Assembly: GCA_963997925.1 (NCBI GenBank)
Contig: CAXEOX010000128.1
Location: 1-8,268, forward strand
Direction: 5' to 3'
DNA from: UBA11650 sp963997925
GTDB taxonomy: Bacteria > Chloroflexota > Dehalococcoidia > Lucifugimonadales > UBA3495
Length of the DNA stretch: 8,268 nt
In this document: positions 1 to 6,303 of the stretch, one piece after another
Layout of the letters: each line of letters opens with the position of its first letter
Position numbering within the stretch: the stretch's first letter is position 1
Program-made: the position numbers and the translations under genes
Notes under the pieces: generated by a model
Database searches by the model: none
What the model was told of the DNA's origin: nothing
What the model saw: only the letters and a program-made list of their open reading frames with translations

Positions 1-1
1 G

Positions 2-49
2 TCGGATAAGATGTCCATTCAGATCGAACTTCCTGTCACTCTCGAGTAA
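2..49 (+). CDS. Possible 3' end of a gene entering from the left (partial)
   Basis: From base 2 a plus-strand frame reads SDKMSIQIELPVTLE and stops at TAA (47-49). The alternating hydrophobic/polar residues would suit a C-terminal beta strand. Only 15 codons are visible, so this may be chance. In its favour, it ends 65 bp before the end of the convergent minus-strand cluster, with a short hairpin between, as expected where two transcription units meet. No function can be assigned. Confidence 0.25.
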   Translation, partial: SDKMSIQIELPVTLE

Positions 50-82
50 TACTCAGATGAACCACTGAGGTGGGGTCGTTGT

Positions 83-99
83 GACCAGTCACGCTGGTC
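83..99. terminator. Hairpin between convergent gene ends, candidate terminator
   Basis: A perfect 6-bp inverted repeat, GACCAG-tcacg-CTGGTC, lies between the putative plus-strand stop at 47-49 and the minus-strand stop at 114-116. A smaller CCAC/GTGG stem is at 62-73. Neither strand has a real T-tract after the stem, so intrinsic termination would be weak; position is the main argument. Confidence 0.3.
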
Positions 100-113
100 T
101 CTTACAGAACCGG

Positions 114-579
114 TCAATTGGTGTAGGTGTCTGACTGGATAACCTCGTATCCACTCTTCAAGATGTCGTCTTCCGACCGGAGGGTGTTGGCCACATGGTC
201 ACGGGGCACAATCACGAAGTGGTACCGCCAGATGGGGCTATATCCTGGGTCTCCGGGTTTGGTGTCGTAGATGCCGTATTGTCCCGTGACCCTTTCCGGC
301 CTCCCGTTGGGTCCTTCCATGCTGTATATCAGGACAAATTCCTTTCCGTATGCCTGTTTCTCAGGGTCGATGTGGACGATTCCCGCAGGCATGGCGAAAA
401 CCATCTCGCCGCGAACCCACCTGGGTCCAACCCGATGGCCGTGGGGGTTGGAAAAGGTCAACTGGGGTCATCAATCTCAACGGTTACATCGCCACTGTAA
501 TGTAGTCCACCTGACGAGTCACTAGCCATGATGCGCATCTCCTCAACCAGTTTTATCGTTGGTTTTCCGTCTCCGTCAT
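114..579 (-). pseudogene. Frameshifted small gene, DUF7482-like C-terminus (tentative)
   Basis: The coding sequence is split over three frames. An ATG at 579-577 overlaps the stop of the DUF3291 gene as ATGA and begins MTETE, but meets TAA after 8 codons. The next frame reads KPTIKLVEEMRIMASDSS and on to GDVTVEIDDP, then stops at 460-458. A third frame continues LTFSNPHGHRVGPRWVRGE and ends at 116-114. Adding one A to the A4 run (minus strand, 563-566) and one C to the C4 run (464-467) restores a single 156-codon frame. The ending, with PGDPGYSPIW followed by a VPRDHVANTLRSEDDILKSG segment, resembles proteins annotated DUF7482; that match is from memory. No signal peptide or catalytic motif is seen. 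If the frameshifts are real, fallback starts are ATG 529, with GGAG 9 nt upstream, or TTG 461, which has no good ribosome site. The alternative is two homopolymer sequencing errors in an intact gene. Confidence 0.6.
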
Positions 580-1166
580 CTCCGGAACCCCGACTCTTTA
601 GACATCCTGTCCGTGCCGCATATGCGACCGCACGACCTCCGCCGGTCTTGAATCTTCTTCCGGTCCATCTGCAAGGGTTGCCCATCCGAGTCGAATGGGA
701 CCTTGAAGTCGAAGTCATGTGCCGTTGGACCGTTATCGTGCAAGTGCTCTAGCCGCTGAGCCCCCTGCGTCCGAGTCGGAGTTTCGTCATCCGGGATCCA
801 CCAGGCCACGAAAGCAGGCCAATCGCCTTTGACGAACCAGTCGTCGCGGTGTTTTAGCACCTCGGCGTGAAAACCATAGTAGGTGAAGGCGTAGACCGAC
901 TCAACGTCCTCCCACAGGGAAAGGGTGGCGGGGGCGTCCCGGTGCTCCCCGCTGGTAAGAAACCGGGGGCTGACCTCGCGGGTACCCCAGTCCGTTTCAC
1001 GATCAGCGTGATCTCTCTTCCAACTATTGCCAGAGCGGTCTACAAATCCATCCGAGTTCTCGGCACTGGTATAGACGAATGGATTCCGGTCATGGAAGCC
1101 CTTGATCTGCTCGTGATCCCGCGGTTGCTGAAAGATGCCAAAGGTATAAAGGACCAGCTTTGCCAT
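576..1166 (-). CDS. DUF3291 domain-containing protein
   Basis: A 196-residue soluble protein of unknown biochemical role. Family features in order are an N-terminal strand with short helix (residues 3-25, LVLYTFGIFQQPRDHEQIKG), a DGFVDRSGNSW turn (39-49) and the diagnostic block LSLWEDVESVYAFTYYGFHAEVL (82-104). Then come the DDWF and AWWIPDDETPT segments (108-131) and the closing RLEHLHDNGPTAHDFDF (138-154). This is the order of DUF3291 domains, which look like dimeric alpha/beta-barrel ferredoxin-like folds. The basic tail (about 165-196, rich in Arg/Lys) runs past the usual domain end and may be unstructured. The ATG is preceded by GAGGTG at 5 nt, and the CoA-transferase B stop lies 22 bp upstream, so operon membership is likely. 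The stop forms an ATGA overlap with the next gene. A role in the acyl-CoA pathway is conceivable from context only. Confidence 0.8.
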   Translation of the reverse strand: MAKLVLYTFGIFQQPRDHEQIKGFHDRNPFVYTSAENSDGFVDRSGNSWKRDHADRETDWGTREVSPRFLTSGEHRDAPATLSLWEDVESVYAFTYYGFHAEVLKHRDDWFVKGDWPAFVAWWIPDDETPTRTQGAQRLEHLHDNGPTAHDFDFKVPFDSDGQPLQMDRKKIQDRRRSCGRICGTDRMSKESGFRR

Positions 1167-1188
1167 GGCGTCACCTCAGTTTTCCTTT

Positions 1189-2448
1189 CTACGGCCGGGA
1201 TTCCGTGGGCAGGGGTAAGTTGGAGATTATCCCGTCGTCAGCCAGAGAAGTTATCTCCTCTTGAGACAACCCGGCAATCTCCTTTAGAATCTCCTCGTTA
1301 TGCTCACCAAGGGCCGCCACGCTTTGGATACCCATGGCAACGCCCGGCATGCGGAACGGGCGCCCCGCGTATTTCCGGGGACCAGCCTGAGGCGCGTTGA
1401 CGTTCTCGAATTCCTCGATGTATTCCCGTTCCTGAAGATGTGGGTTCGCCACCAAGTCTTCGGCGGTCAACACCGCACCGGCGGGAACGCCCCAACCTTG
1501 GAGGACGGTCATCAACTCTTGGCAGTCTTTGGTTTGGGTCCACTCCGACAAGTTTTCGCCCAGTTCATGCCGGTGGCGGTGGCGGCCGTGGGACGTGTCG
1601 AAGCGGCGCTCGGTGGCCCAGGACGGGTCGCCCATGGCTTTGCAAAGCCGCCGCCACTCTTCATCGGTGGATACGGCAATGGTTATCCAACGGTCCTCGC
1701 CCAGACAGGGGAAGACGTTGTGTGGCGCCTTCCAAAGATGGCCGCAACCCAGGCGAGACCGGGAGATTCCCCGTTGGGTTTCCAGAATAGCCGGGCCGAT
1801 GGCCGACACGCCGGTTTCCTGCATGGTGAGGTCGATGCGCATGCCCTTGCCGGTCTTGTTACGCTGATACAGCGCCAGCAGCAGGGCGTAGGCAACGTTG
1901 TTGCCCACCGAGTGATCCATGTAGTTGTTGCTGGCCCGCCGTGACGGACCATCTTCGTAGCCGGTGAGATAGGACATGCCGCAGGAAGCATCGACGGTGC
2001 GGGCCCTGGAACCGGCCCTGCTCCACGATCCCGTGTAGCCAAAGGCGGTGGAACTCAGGGTGATGATACGTGGGTTCAGCTTGCTCAGGCTCTCATGGTC
2101 GAATCCGTACCGGGCCATGGTGCCGGGACGAAAGTTGTCGGTAACGATATCGCACTCTTGAACCAGCTTAAGAAAAACCTCTTTGCCCCGGGGATCGGCC
2201 ACTTCCAGGCAGAGGCTCTGCTTGTTACGAGCACCGAAGTAGGCCAGATTGCCGCCTTCGTTCCACCATTCTTCGCTGGGTTTACCGCCGGGGAACGGCC
2301 CCGATTTGCGGTCCTGGAGGTGGACAACGCTTTCAACTCGAATCACCTGTGCTCCCAGGTCCGCCAGGAAAGAGGTTCCCCATGGCAGGGCGTGCACCTG
2401 CTCCAAAGTGAGAACGCGCACACCCTCAAGAATACGATTTTCAGGCAT
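1189..2448 (-). CDS. Class III (CaiB/BaiF family) CoA-transferase B
   Basis: A 419-residue cytoplasmic enzyme expected to move CoA from an acyl-CoA donor to a free carboxylate, via an aspartyl-CoA thioester in this family. Visible signatures are the N-terminal Rossmann-like stretch LEGVRVLTLEQVHALPWGTSFLADLGAQVIRVES (8-40), the NKQSLCLEVADPRGKEVFLKLV segment (75-96), VTDNFRPGTMARYGFD (102-117) and LSSTAFGYTGSW (131-142). The NNYMDHSVGN block places the likely catalytic Asp at D178. The C-terminal GRPFRMPG and ALGEHNEEILKEIAGLSQEEI segments also fit. Length is normal for the family (about 380-430). The ATG has GGAAGAG just upstream and lies 62 bp after the thiolase-like stop. The substrate cannot be inferred. 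Identity with CoA-transferase A looks low by eye, so the two are more likely separate enzymes or dissimilar subunits than a recent duplication. Confidence 0.95.
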   Translation of the reverse strand: MPENRILEGVRVLTLEQVHALPWGTSFLADLGAQVIRVESVVHLQDRKSGPFPGGKPSEEWWNEGGNLAYFGARNKQSLCLEVADPRGKEVFLKLVQECDIVTDNFRPGTMARYGFDHESLSKLNPRIITLSSTAFGYTGSWSRAGSRARTVDASCGMSYLTGYEDGPSRRASNNYMDHSVGNNVAYALLLALYQRNKTGKGMRIDLTMQETGVSAIGPAILETQRGISRSRLGCGHLWKAPHNVFPCLGEDRWITIAVSTDEEWRRLCKAMGDPSWATERRFDTSHGRHRHRHELGENLSEWTQTKDCQELMTVLQGWGVPAGAVLTAEDLVANPHLQEREYIEEFENVNAPQAGPRKYAGRPFRMPGVAMGIQSVAALGEHNEEILKEIAGLSQEEITSLADDGIISNLPLPTESRP

Positions 2449-2510
2449 CAGTCTCTTCCGTTTTCGGGCCGGTCAAACAGTAACCGGACCGGAGATGGTT
2501 CGGGATCGGG

Positions 2511-3830
2511 CTAACTGGGATGCTTGCCGAACATAATCCAGCCGCCGCTGCTGGGCGTGACAAAGGCCGCAAGCGCCGTCTCTGCCTTCACCGTGACCTG
2601 TCGTGGTCCGGCGGTCCCTCGAAGCTGCTGGATACTATCCGTATACATCGCGGTCCGGGTACGGCCGTTCCCCAGGTTGCCGCCGCTGGAGCTGAAGGGA
2701 TGCGGACCCTCTACCCGGATGTCACCGGCATAGAATGCGTAGGCGTCTCCCCGCTTCACGCCGTGCCACTGGAAGGCCTCCAGGTAGAACTGGGTCATCG
2801 TCGCGTAACCGTCGTAGGGGTTGAAGATGTCCACGTCGGCAGGGCCGAGGCCCGCGCCCTCGTACATCCTTTTAGCCGCCCGGTCGGTCCAATCCTCAAT
2901 CTCGTCCAGGTCCGACTGAGTTGTCCGGGTAGGGAAGTTATGCTGCGAGTGGTTGAGCACGTACACGGGAGGCTGCTTCATGTCCCTGGCCCGTTCGGCC
3001 GTGGTGAACAGATATGCGGCCGAAGCGTTTACCGGACGGTCGCAGTCCCACAGGCGGAGGGGATTCAGGATGTACCGCGACGTCACATAGTCCTCAACGG
3101 TAAGCTGCTCCATCCCATGGCTGGCGTTGTAGCCCCAGGGAGTTAGCAGACCGTTCCGGTGCTGGTTTATCACGAAGGGAGCCAGGTCGTCGTGGGTACC
3201 ACCGTATTTCAGACCATACTGGTTGTGGGGGAATATGTTTATGAAGTCGTTGCCCCCGTGGTTGCCCCAAGGCGCAACCCATTGGCGAGCGCCCTTGGCG
3301 TAGTCGTCGGCATTCTCTCCACCACGGCGGTAACGGCCTTCAAGGTTACCCGTGGGGTAGATAACCAGACAGGTGTTGCATTTGCCGTCGGCCACGGCTT
3401 GGGAGGCCAGGCCCACCATCTCGCCGATGGTCGGCACGCCGGTGGGAGCGAACTTGACGTTGGGTAACTCCATGACCTTGGCGAGCCATTCGCCGTTGAT
3501 TAGGGTCAGTCCCAATTCCGAGTCGTAAGGCGGGTCGAAGTAGGGACGTGGCGCCCAGTTGGATGCGGTGCCGCCACTGCCGCCAGCTATATGGCTATCG
3601 CAGCAAACGATGCCGTCAATCTGGTCGGGAGTTACGCCCGCGTCCTCCATGGCAAGCTTGCAGGCGAGTATGGAGTAGGCTCCCAGGGATTGGTCCATGG
3701 ACTTCTCATCCCAGCGCCGGTCAACGGGGGAATGACCGTATCCGGCCACCGCGACCTTGCCCCGGTGCTCCCATACTCCCAGACCGTCTTTATCTCTTCG
3801 CCATGAATATTGTTGTTGCGTAGCCATCAT
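2511..3830 (-). CDS. Thiolase-like protein (SCP-x/lipid-transfer type) lacking canonical catalytic residues
   Basis: A 439-residue thiolase-fold protein. Recognisable parts are KVAVAGYGHSPV (25-36), LACKLAMEDAGVTPDQIDGIVCCDS (55-79), the helix after the nucleophile site, GEMVGLASQAVADGKCNTCLVIYP (136-159), NPLRLWDCDRPVNASAAYLF (256-275), DIFNPYDGYATMTQFYLEAF (334-353) and GPHPFSSSGGNLGNGRTRTAMYTDSIQQLRG (375-405). The region where thiolases carry the nucleophilic Cys reads APTGVPTIGE (128-137), with no Cys. The usual GHP motif reads GNGRT (387-391), losing its His. This resembles thiolase-fold enzymes that do other chemistry, such as Ltp2-type steroid side-chain aldolases, which partner a DUF35 protein; a DUF35 gene lies immediately upstream. 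The YDGY tyrosines (339, 342) sit where such enzymes carry YDxF. Two tandem ATGs occur at 3830 and 3827; AGG is 3 nt before the first and 6 nt before the second, so 3827 may be the true start. Lyase, acyltransferase or structural roles cannot be separated from sequence alone. Confidence 0.9.
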   Translation of the reverse strand: MMATQQQYSWRRDKDGLGVWEHRGKVAVAGYGHSPVDRRWDEKSMDQSLGAYSILACKLAMEDAGVTPDQIDGIVCCDSHIAGGSGGTASNWAPRPYFDPPYDSELGLTLINGEWLAKVMELPNVKFAPTGVPTIGEMVGLASQAVADGKCNTCLVIYPTGNLEGRYRRGGENADDYAKGARQWVAPWGNHGGNDFINIFPHNQYGLKYGGTHDDLAPFVINQHRNGLLTPWGYNASHGMEQLTVEDYVTSRYILNPLRLWDCDRPVNASAAYLFTTAERARDMKQPPVYVLNHSQHNFPTRTTQSDLDEIEDWTDRAAKRMYEGAGLGPADVDIFNPYDGYATMTQFYLEAFQWHGVKRGDAYAFYAGDIRVEGPHPFSSSGGNLGNGRTRTAMYTDSIQQLRGTAGPRQVTVKAETALAAFVTPSSGGWIMFGKHPS

Positions 3831-3861
3831 TCACCTATGTTTGAAAATGAATAAAAATGCC

Positions 3862-3891
3862 ATTCTAGGGTACGGAATATTTAGCCGACAA
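3862..3891 (-). promoter_or_regulatory. Candidate internal sigma-70-like promoter before the thiolase-like gene
   Basis: On the minus strand, TTGTCG (3891-3886) and TAGAAT (3867-3862) are separated by 18 bp. They match the -35/-10 consensus at 4/6 and 5/6 positions. The stretch between -10 and gene start is AT-rich compared with its surroundings. The -35 overlaps the end of the DUF35 gene. Such matches arise by chance, so this is only a candidate. Confidence 0.3.
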
Positions 3892-4291
3892 CCTTCCATT
3901 CGTGAATCAGTTGGTCCGGGGCGACTTCCTCGAACATAACCTCAACAGGGGATCCCACCGGGACTTCATAAGGAGGCACTCCCGGAAGGTTGGAGTAAAA
4001 ATTAACGCTGGTATCCTCGTCCAGGGTAATCAACGCCAAGTTATAGGGCTGATCGGGCATGCGTCGGTTCAGGCGGCCGTCTTCGATAACGATGAACGTG
4101 GAGATGTGGCCCTTGCCTTCCACGTCTTTCCACTCCAGCTTTTCACCAGATCCGCAGAACTGGCAGGCCGGCTTCGGCGGGTATTGGAGCCTGTCGCAAG
4201 CGGTGCAGTGTTGCAATATCAGCTTTTTTTCGTTAACGCCGTCCCAGAATGTCTTGCTCAGATCGTCAGCGACTGGGATTATCTTGGGCAT
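3881..4291 (-). CDS. DUF35 zinc-ribbon/OB-fold protein, likely partner of the thiolase-like protein
   Basis: A 136-residue small protein of the DUF35 (ChsH2/BbsA-like) type. An N-terminal helix (DLSKTFWDGVNEKKLILQHC, 10-29) leads into a rubredoxin-like zinc ribbon with C29-x2-C32 and C43-x2-C46. An OB fold follows: LEWKDVEGKGHISTF (51-65), YNLALITLDEDTSVNFYSNL (82-101), then VPVGSPVEVMFEEV (110-123). In known pairs, this protein binds a thiolase-fold subunit and helps bind the acyl-CoA or stabilise the complex. The thiolase-like gene starts 50 bp downstream, as expected for such a pair. The start is well supported by TGAGGAAAT immediately before the ATG. All four Cys are present, so zinc binding is expected. 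Confidence 0.93.
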   Translation of the reverse strand: MPKIIPVADDLSKTFWDGVNEKKLILQHCTACDRLQYPPKPACQFCGSGEKLEWKDVEGKGHISTFIVIEDGRLNRRMPDQPYNLALITLDEDTSVNFYSNLPGVPPYEVPVGSPVEVMFEEVAPDQLIHEWKVVG

Positions 4292-4318
4292 ATTTCCTCA
4301 CACATCTCTTGGTTGACC

Positions 4319-4361
4319 GTTGGCTTACAACCCCTGTCTATGAATCAGACAGTGGACCAAC
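4319..4361. other. Intercistronic stem-loop between CoA-transferase A and the DUF35 gene
   Basis: The 120-bp gap (4292-4411) is the longest within the cluster. It contains a perfect 6-bp stem, CTGTCT (4334-4339) with AGACAG (4347-4352), enclosed by an outer GTTGG (4319-4323)/CCAAC (4357-4361) stem. No T-tract follows on the minus strand, so it is not a standard terminator. It could be an mRNA-processing or stability element, or chance. Confidence 0.3.
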
Positions 4362-4411
4362 TGGGAAATAGTAACTCTGAGACTCTTTCCTGTCTACTAC
4401 CGGCTACGCCG

Positions 4412-5641
4412 CTAAAGAATCACGTTCTTGTCCTTCAGAGCCACGATGTCATCCCAGGTATAGCCCAGCAGGTCGACGAGGGTCTCTTCCGTATTCTCGC
4501 CCAAGGCTGGCGCCATCTTCCTGGTGGACAACGGCGTCTTGCTATAGTTAACCGGCGTTTGCAGCCAGTTCGAAAGTCCTATCGCCGGGTGGTCGTATTG
4601 GACGATGTAATCGTTGGCCACGACCTGGGGGTCTGACGGCAGATCCAGATTGCGCTGTACCCGCTCCCATATAATGTCGCTGTTTCCTCTTAGAGACTCC
4701 TCCCACTCTGCACTTGTCCTGGTCAGGAAGTGGGCATCAAGCAATTCGACAAGCTCTCTCCGGTTCTCATAACGGCGCTCCATGGTGTTGAAGCGGGAAT
4801 CGTCGATCAAATCGGGCCTACCAACAACACTACAGAACGGCAGCCAGTAGCGTTCCTGGCCCATGGAGAACGCTATCCACCGTCCATCGCCACACCGGTA
4901 ATAATTCCATAGCACGTTGCCCGGTTGAGTCCGGTCGAACCGTTGGTATTCTTTCTCAACTAGCAACGAAATCTGGTTCTGCATCCCCCTGGCCCAAACC
5001 ATGCTGCCAAGATGGGAGACATCTACTTTTTGCCCAAATCCGAACCGCTCTCTGGCCACGATGGCGCCGAGAATACCATAGGAGAGCATAACGGCTGCGC
5101 TCTGATCGGCAATGTCCAGCTGATGAGGTGTATCGTCCGGAGGTCCGATCCACCACAAGGCCCCTGACCTAGCTTCGGCGGTCAGCGCGAACGCTGGCTT
5201 GCCCGCATCGGGCCCCTTCGGACCGTAGCCGGAAGCCGATGCGTAAATTATGTTCTCGTTGTGCTTGATGAGGTCTTCATATCCCAGGCTCAGACGCTCG
5301 GCGACACCCTTCCTGAAGTTCTCCACGAAGATGTCGGACTTAACCGCCAGCTTGTACATTATCTCCACCCCTTCCGGGGTCTTGAGATTCACGGCGATGC
5401 CCAACTTCTGCCGGTTGAGCCCCTCGAAAAACGCGCTTGCCCCGTTGGGAAGGGTTGAATCCAGGCCTACAGAGCGACCGACGCTTCGGCCATGGTCCCC
5501 GTCAAGCGACTCCACCTTGATGACTTCCGCGCCCATATCGGCCAGCATCATCGTCGAAACCGGACCGAACTGCCACATGGTCCAGTCGATTACCCTCAGC
5601 CCATCCAGAGGCCCTTTAGATCCATCGGGTTGGCCGCTCAT
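4412..5641 (-). CDS. Class III (CaiB/BaiF family) CoA-transferase A
   Basis: A 409-residue cytoplasmic CoA-transferase, first gene of the minus-strand cluster. Family segments in order are LDGLRVIDWTMWQFGPVSTMMLADMGAEVIKVES (12-45), NRQKLGIAVNLKTPEGVEIMYKLA (76-99), VENFRKGVAERLSLGYEDL (106-124), ASASGYGPKGPDAGKPAFALTAEARSG (134-160) and the QLDIADQSAAVMLSYGILGAIVARE block (174-198), where D179 aligns with the catalytic Asp. The C-terminal PVNYSKTPLSTRKMAPALGENTEETLVDLLG is also typical. It is closer to the family consensus than CoA-transferase B. The ATG at 5641 has GGAG 6 nt upstream (AAGGAT between). The physiological acid and CoA donor are unknown. Its first position suggests it activates the substrate before the thiolase-like/DUF35 complex acts. 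Confidence 0.95.
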   Translation of the reverse strand: MSGQPDGSKGPLDGLRVIDWTMWQFGPVSTMMLADMGAEVIKVESLDGDHGRSVGRSVGLDSTLPNGASAFFEGLNRQKLGIAVNLKTPEGVEIMYKLAVKSDIFVENFRKGVAERLSLGYEDLIKHNENIIYASASGYGPKGPDAGKPAFALTAEARSGALWWIGPPDDTPHQLDIADQSAAVMLSYGILGAIVARERFGFGQKVDVSHLGSMVWARGMQNQISLLVEKEYQRFDRTQPGNVLWNYYRCGDGRWIAFSMGQERYWLPFCSVVGRPDLIDDSRFNTMERRYENRRELVELLDAHFLTRTSAEWEESLRGNSDIIWERVQRNLDLPSDPQVVANDYIVQYDHPAIGLSNWLQTPVNYSKTPLSTRKMAPALGENTEETLVDLLGYTWDDIVALKDKNVIL

Positions 5642-5697
5642 ATCCTTCTCCCTTATCCAAGCAGGTGTCTATAACCGCTATGCCAGATCGACAGGTA

Positions 5698-5740
5698 CCA
5701 ACGTTACCAAAAAATCAGACCTGCTGGTAAGATACGTTGG
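5698..5740. promoter_or_regulatory. Imperfect inverted repeat in the divergent intergenic region, candidate operator
   Basis: CCAACGTTACC (5698-5708) faces GGTAAgatACGTTGG (5726-5740): an 11-bp stem with a small bulge, about 57-99 bp upstream of the CoA-transferase A start and about 100 bp before the divergent gene. The spacer carries an A6 run. A weak -10-like TTATAG (minus, 5674-5669) lies between it and the CoA-transferase start. The position suits a repressor or activator site for the cluster, but no regulator gene is present in the window. Confidence 0.3.
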
Positions 5741-5847
5741 CCCTAAGTGACGGCACATGGCGCAGGACAAGGTAGAAGTAACAGAACTATCTCTCCTGCA
5801 AAACGCTTCTTCAGGAGCGAGCCGCCAGGGAAATTAGGAGTATGACC

Positions 5848-6186
5848 GTGGCAACAGGCGGACTGCAAGAACGTATCGAAGCATTGGAAAATCGCATAGT
5901 GGAATTGGAAACCCAGGCCAATCAAAGGGGCAAGGACGCTGCCTATGTGTTTATCCACTCCAATTGGCACTTTATTCGCTGGTATTTGAACCGGCAGCGG
6001 GATATCAACGGTGAAGGTTCGGATATATATATCCGGGCGGCCAACGCAGAAAGGCTCATCGAATGGGAACTGTCCCGTAACTTGAGGGCGATTTATTTCG
6101 AGGATGACCCGATGGCCGTGGCATACCGGTGGCGCATCGAAGCTACCACCGTTCTACAAAGGAATGGCTACACTTTCTTCGACTAA
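5848..6186 (+). CDS. Unrecognised small protein with an N-terminal heptad repeat
   Basis: A 112-residue protein (114 if started at ATG 5842) that I do not recognise. Residues 6-20 form a clean short coiled coil with hydrophobic residues at heptad positions (L6, I10, L13, I17, L20), followed by an aromatic/basic stretch, YVFIHSNWHFIRWYLNRQRD (33-52). The C-terminal half (about 60-112) looks helical and charged, with AANAERLIEWELSRNL and AYRWRIEATTVLQRNGYTFFD. There is no signal peptide, transmembrane segment or Cys motif, so it is probably cytoplasmic and oligomeric. AGGAG (5836-5840) is only 1 nt from the ATG but 7 nt from the GTG at 5848, so GTG is preferred. It is divergent from the CoA-transferase cluster and 206 bp ahead of the deacetylase gene on the same strand; co-transcription with that gene is possible but not shown. 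Confidence 0.75.
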   Translation: MATGGLQERIEALENRIVELETQANQRGKDAAYVFIHSNWHFIRWYLNRQRDINGEGSDIYIRAANAERLIEWELSRNLRAIYFEDDPMAVAYRWRIEATTVLQRNGYTFFD

Positions 6187-6202
6187 ATAGGCCGTCTAAA
6201 TA

Positions 6203-6218
6203 AACCGGCGATCCGGTT
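6203..6218 (+). terminator. Short hairpin after the small gene, weak terminator candidate
   Basis: A perfect AACCGG-cgat-CCGGTT stem-loop begins 17 bp after the stop of the small coiled-coil gene. No U-rich tail follows, so it would terminate poorly on its own. It may instead protect the 3' end of the mRNA. Confidence 0.3.
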
Positions 6219-6285
6219 AGCGTTATGTTGACCCTGTAGCTACGTTCCTGTACGATAGGCACGGCTACGATTCAGCCTGATTAGG

Positions 6286-6303
6286 CGTCCCGGGTCGTCC
6301 CGG
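6286..6303. repeat. Two CGTCCCGG direct repeats one helical turn apart
   Basis: CGTCCCGG occurs at 6286-6293 and 6296-6303, a 10-bp period in the intergenic gap before the deacetylase gene. Just downstream are a CGGCT/AGCCG stem (6317-6330) and a wider TCGGCT/AGCCGA pair spanning to about 6356. The arrangement suits a protein-binding site upstream of the deacetylase, but short GC-rich repeats also occur by chance. Confidence 0.3.

Noticed and set aside
433..450. Inverted repeat CCAACCC/GGGTTGG around 428-450
   Set aside because: It falls within coding sequence (SNPHGHRVG region) and is probably a by-product of codons; no tail or position suggests a terminator.
867..1400. Plus-strand open frame over the DUF3291 start and CoA-transferase B end
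   Set aside because: It crosses the boundary of two supported minus-strand genes; composition is Pro/Gly/Arg-rich in the way of antisense shadows.
1300..1944. Long plus-strand open frame antisense to CoA-transferase B
   Set aside because: It lies entirely inside a convincing CaiB/BaiF gene, and the translation has no family features.
2449..2510. GGCCGGT/ACCGG inverted pairs in the gap between the thiolase-like gene and CoA-transferase B
   Set aside because: The pairing is short and GC-repetitive with several alternatives, has no T-tract, and the downstream gene follows directly, so termination there is unlikely.
3902..4636. Long plus-strand open frame (244 codons) antisense to the DUF35 and CoA-transferase A genes
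   Set aside because: It spans two well-supported minus-strand genes and the gap between them, has no recognisable domain, and is explained by codon composition of the genes below it.
5743..5970. Minus-strand 75-codon frame in the divergent region
   Set aside because: It overlaps the start of the plus-strand coiled-coil gene, lacks a good ribosome site, and its sequence is low-complexity hydrophobic at the end.
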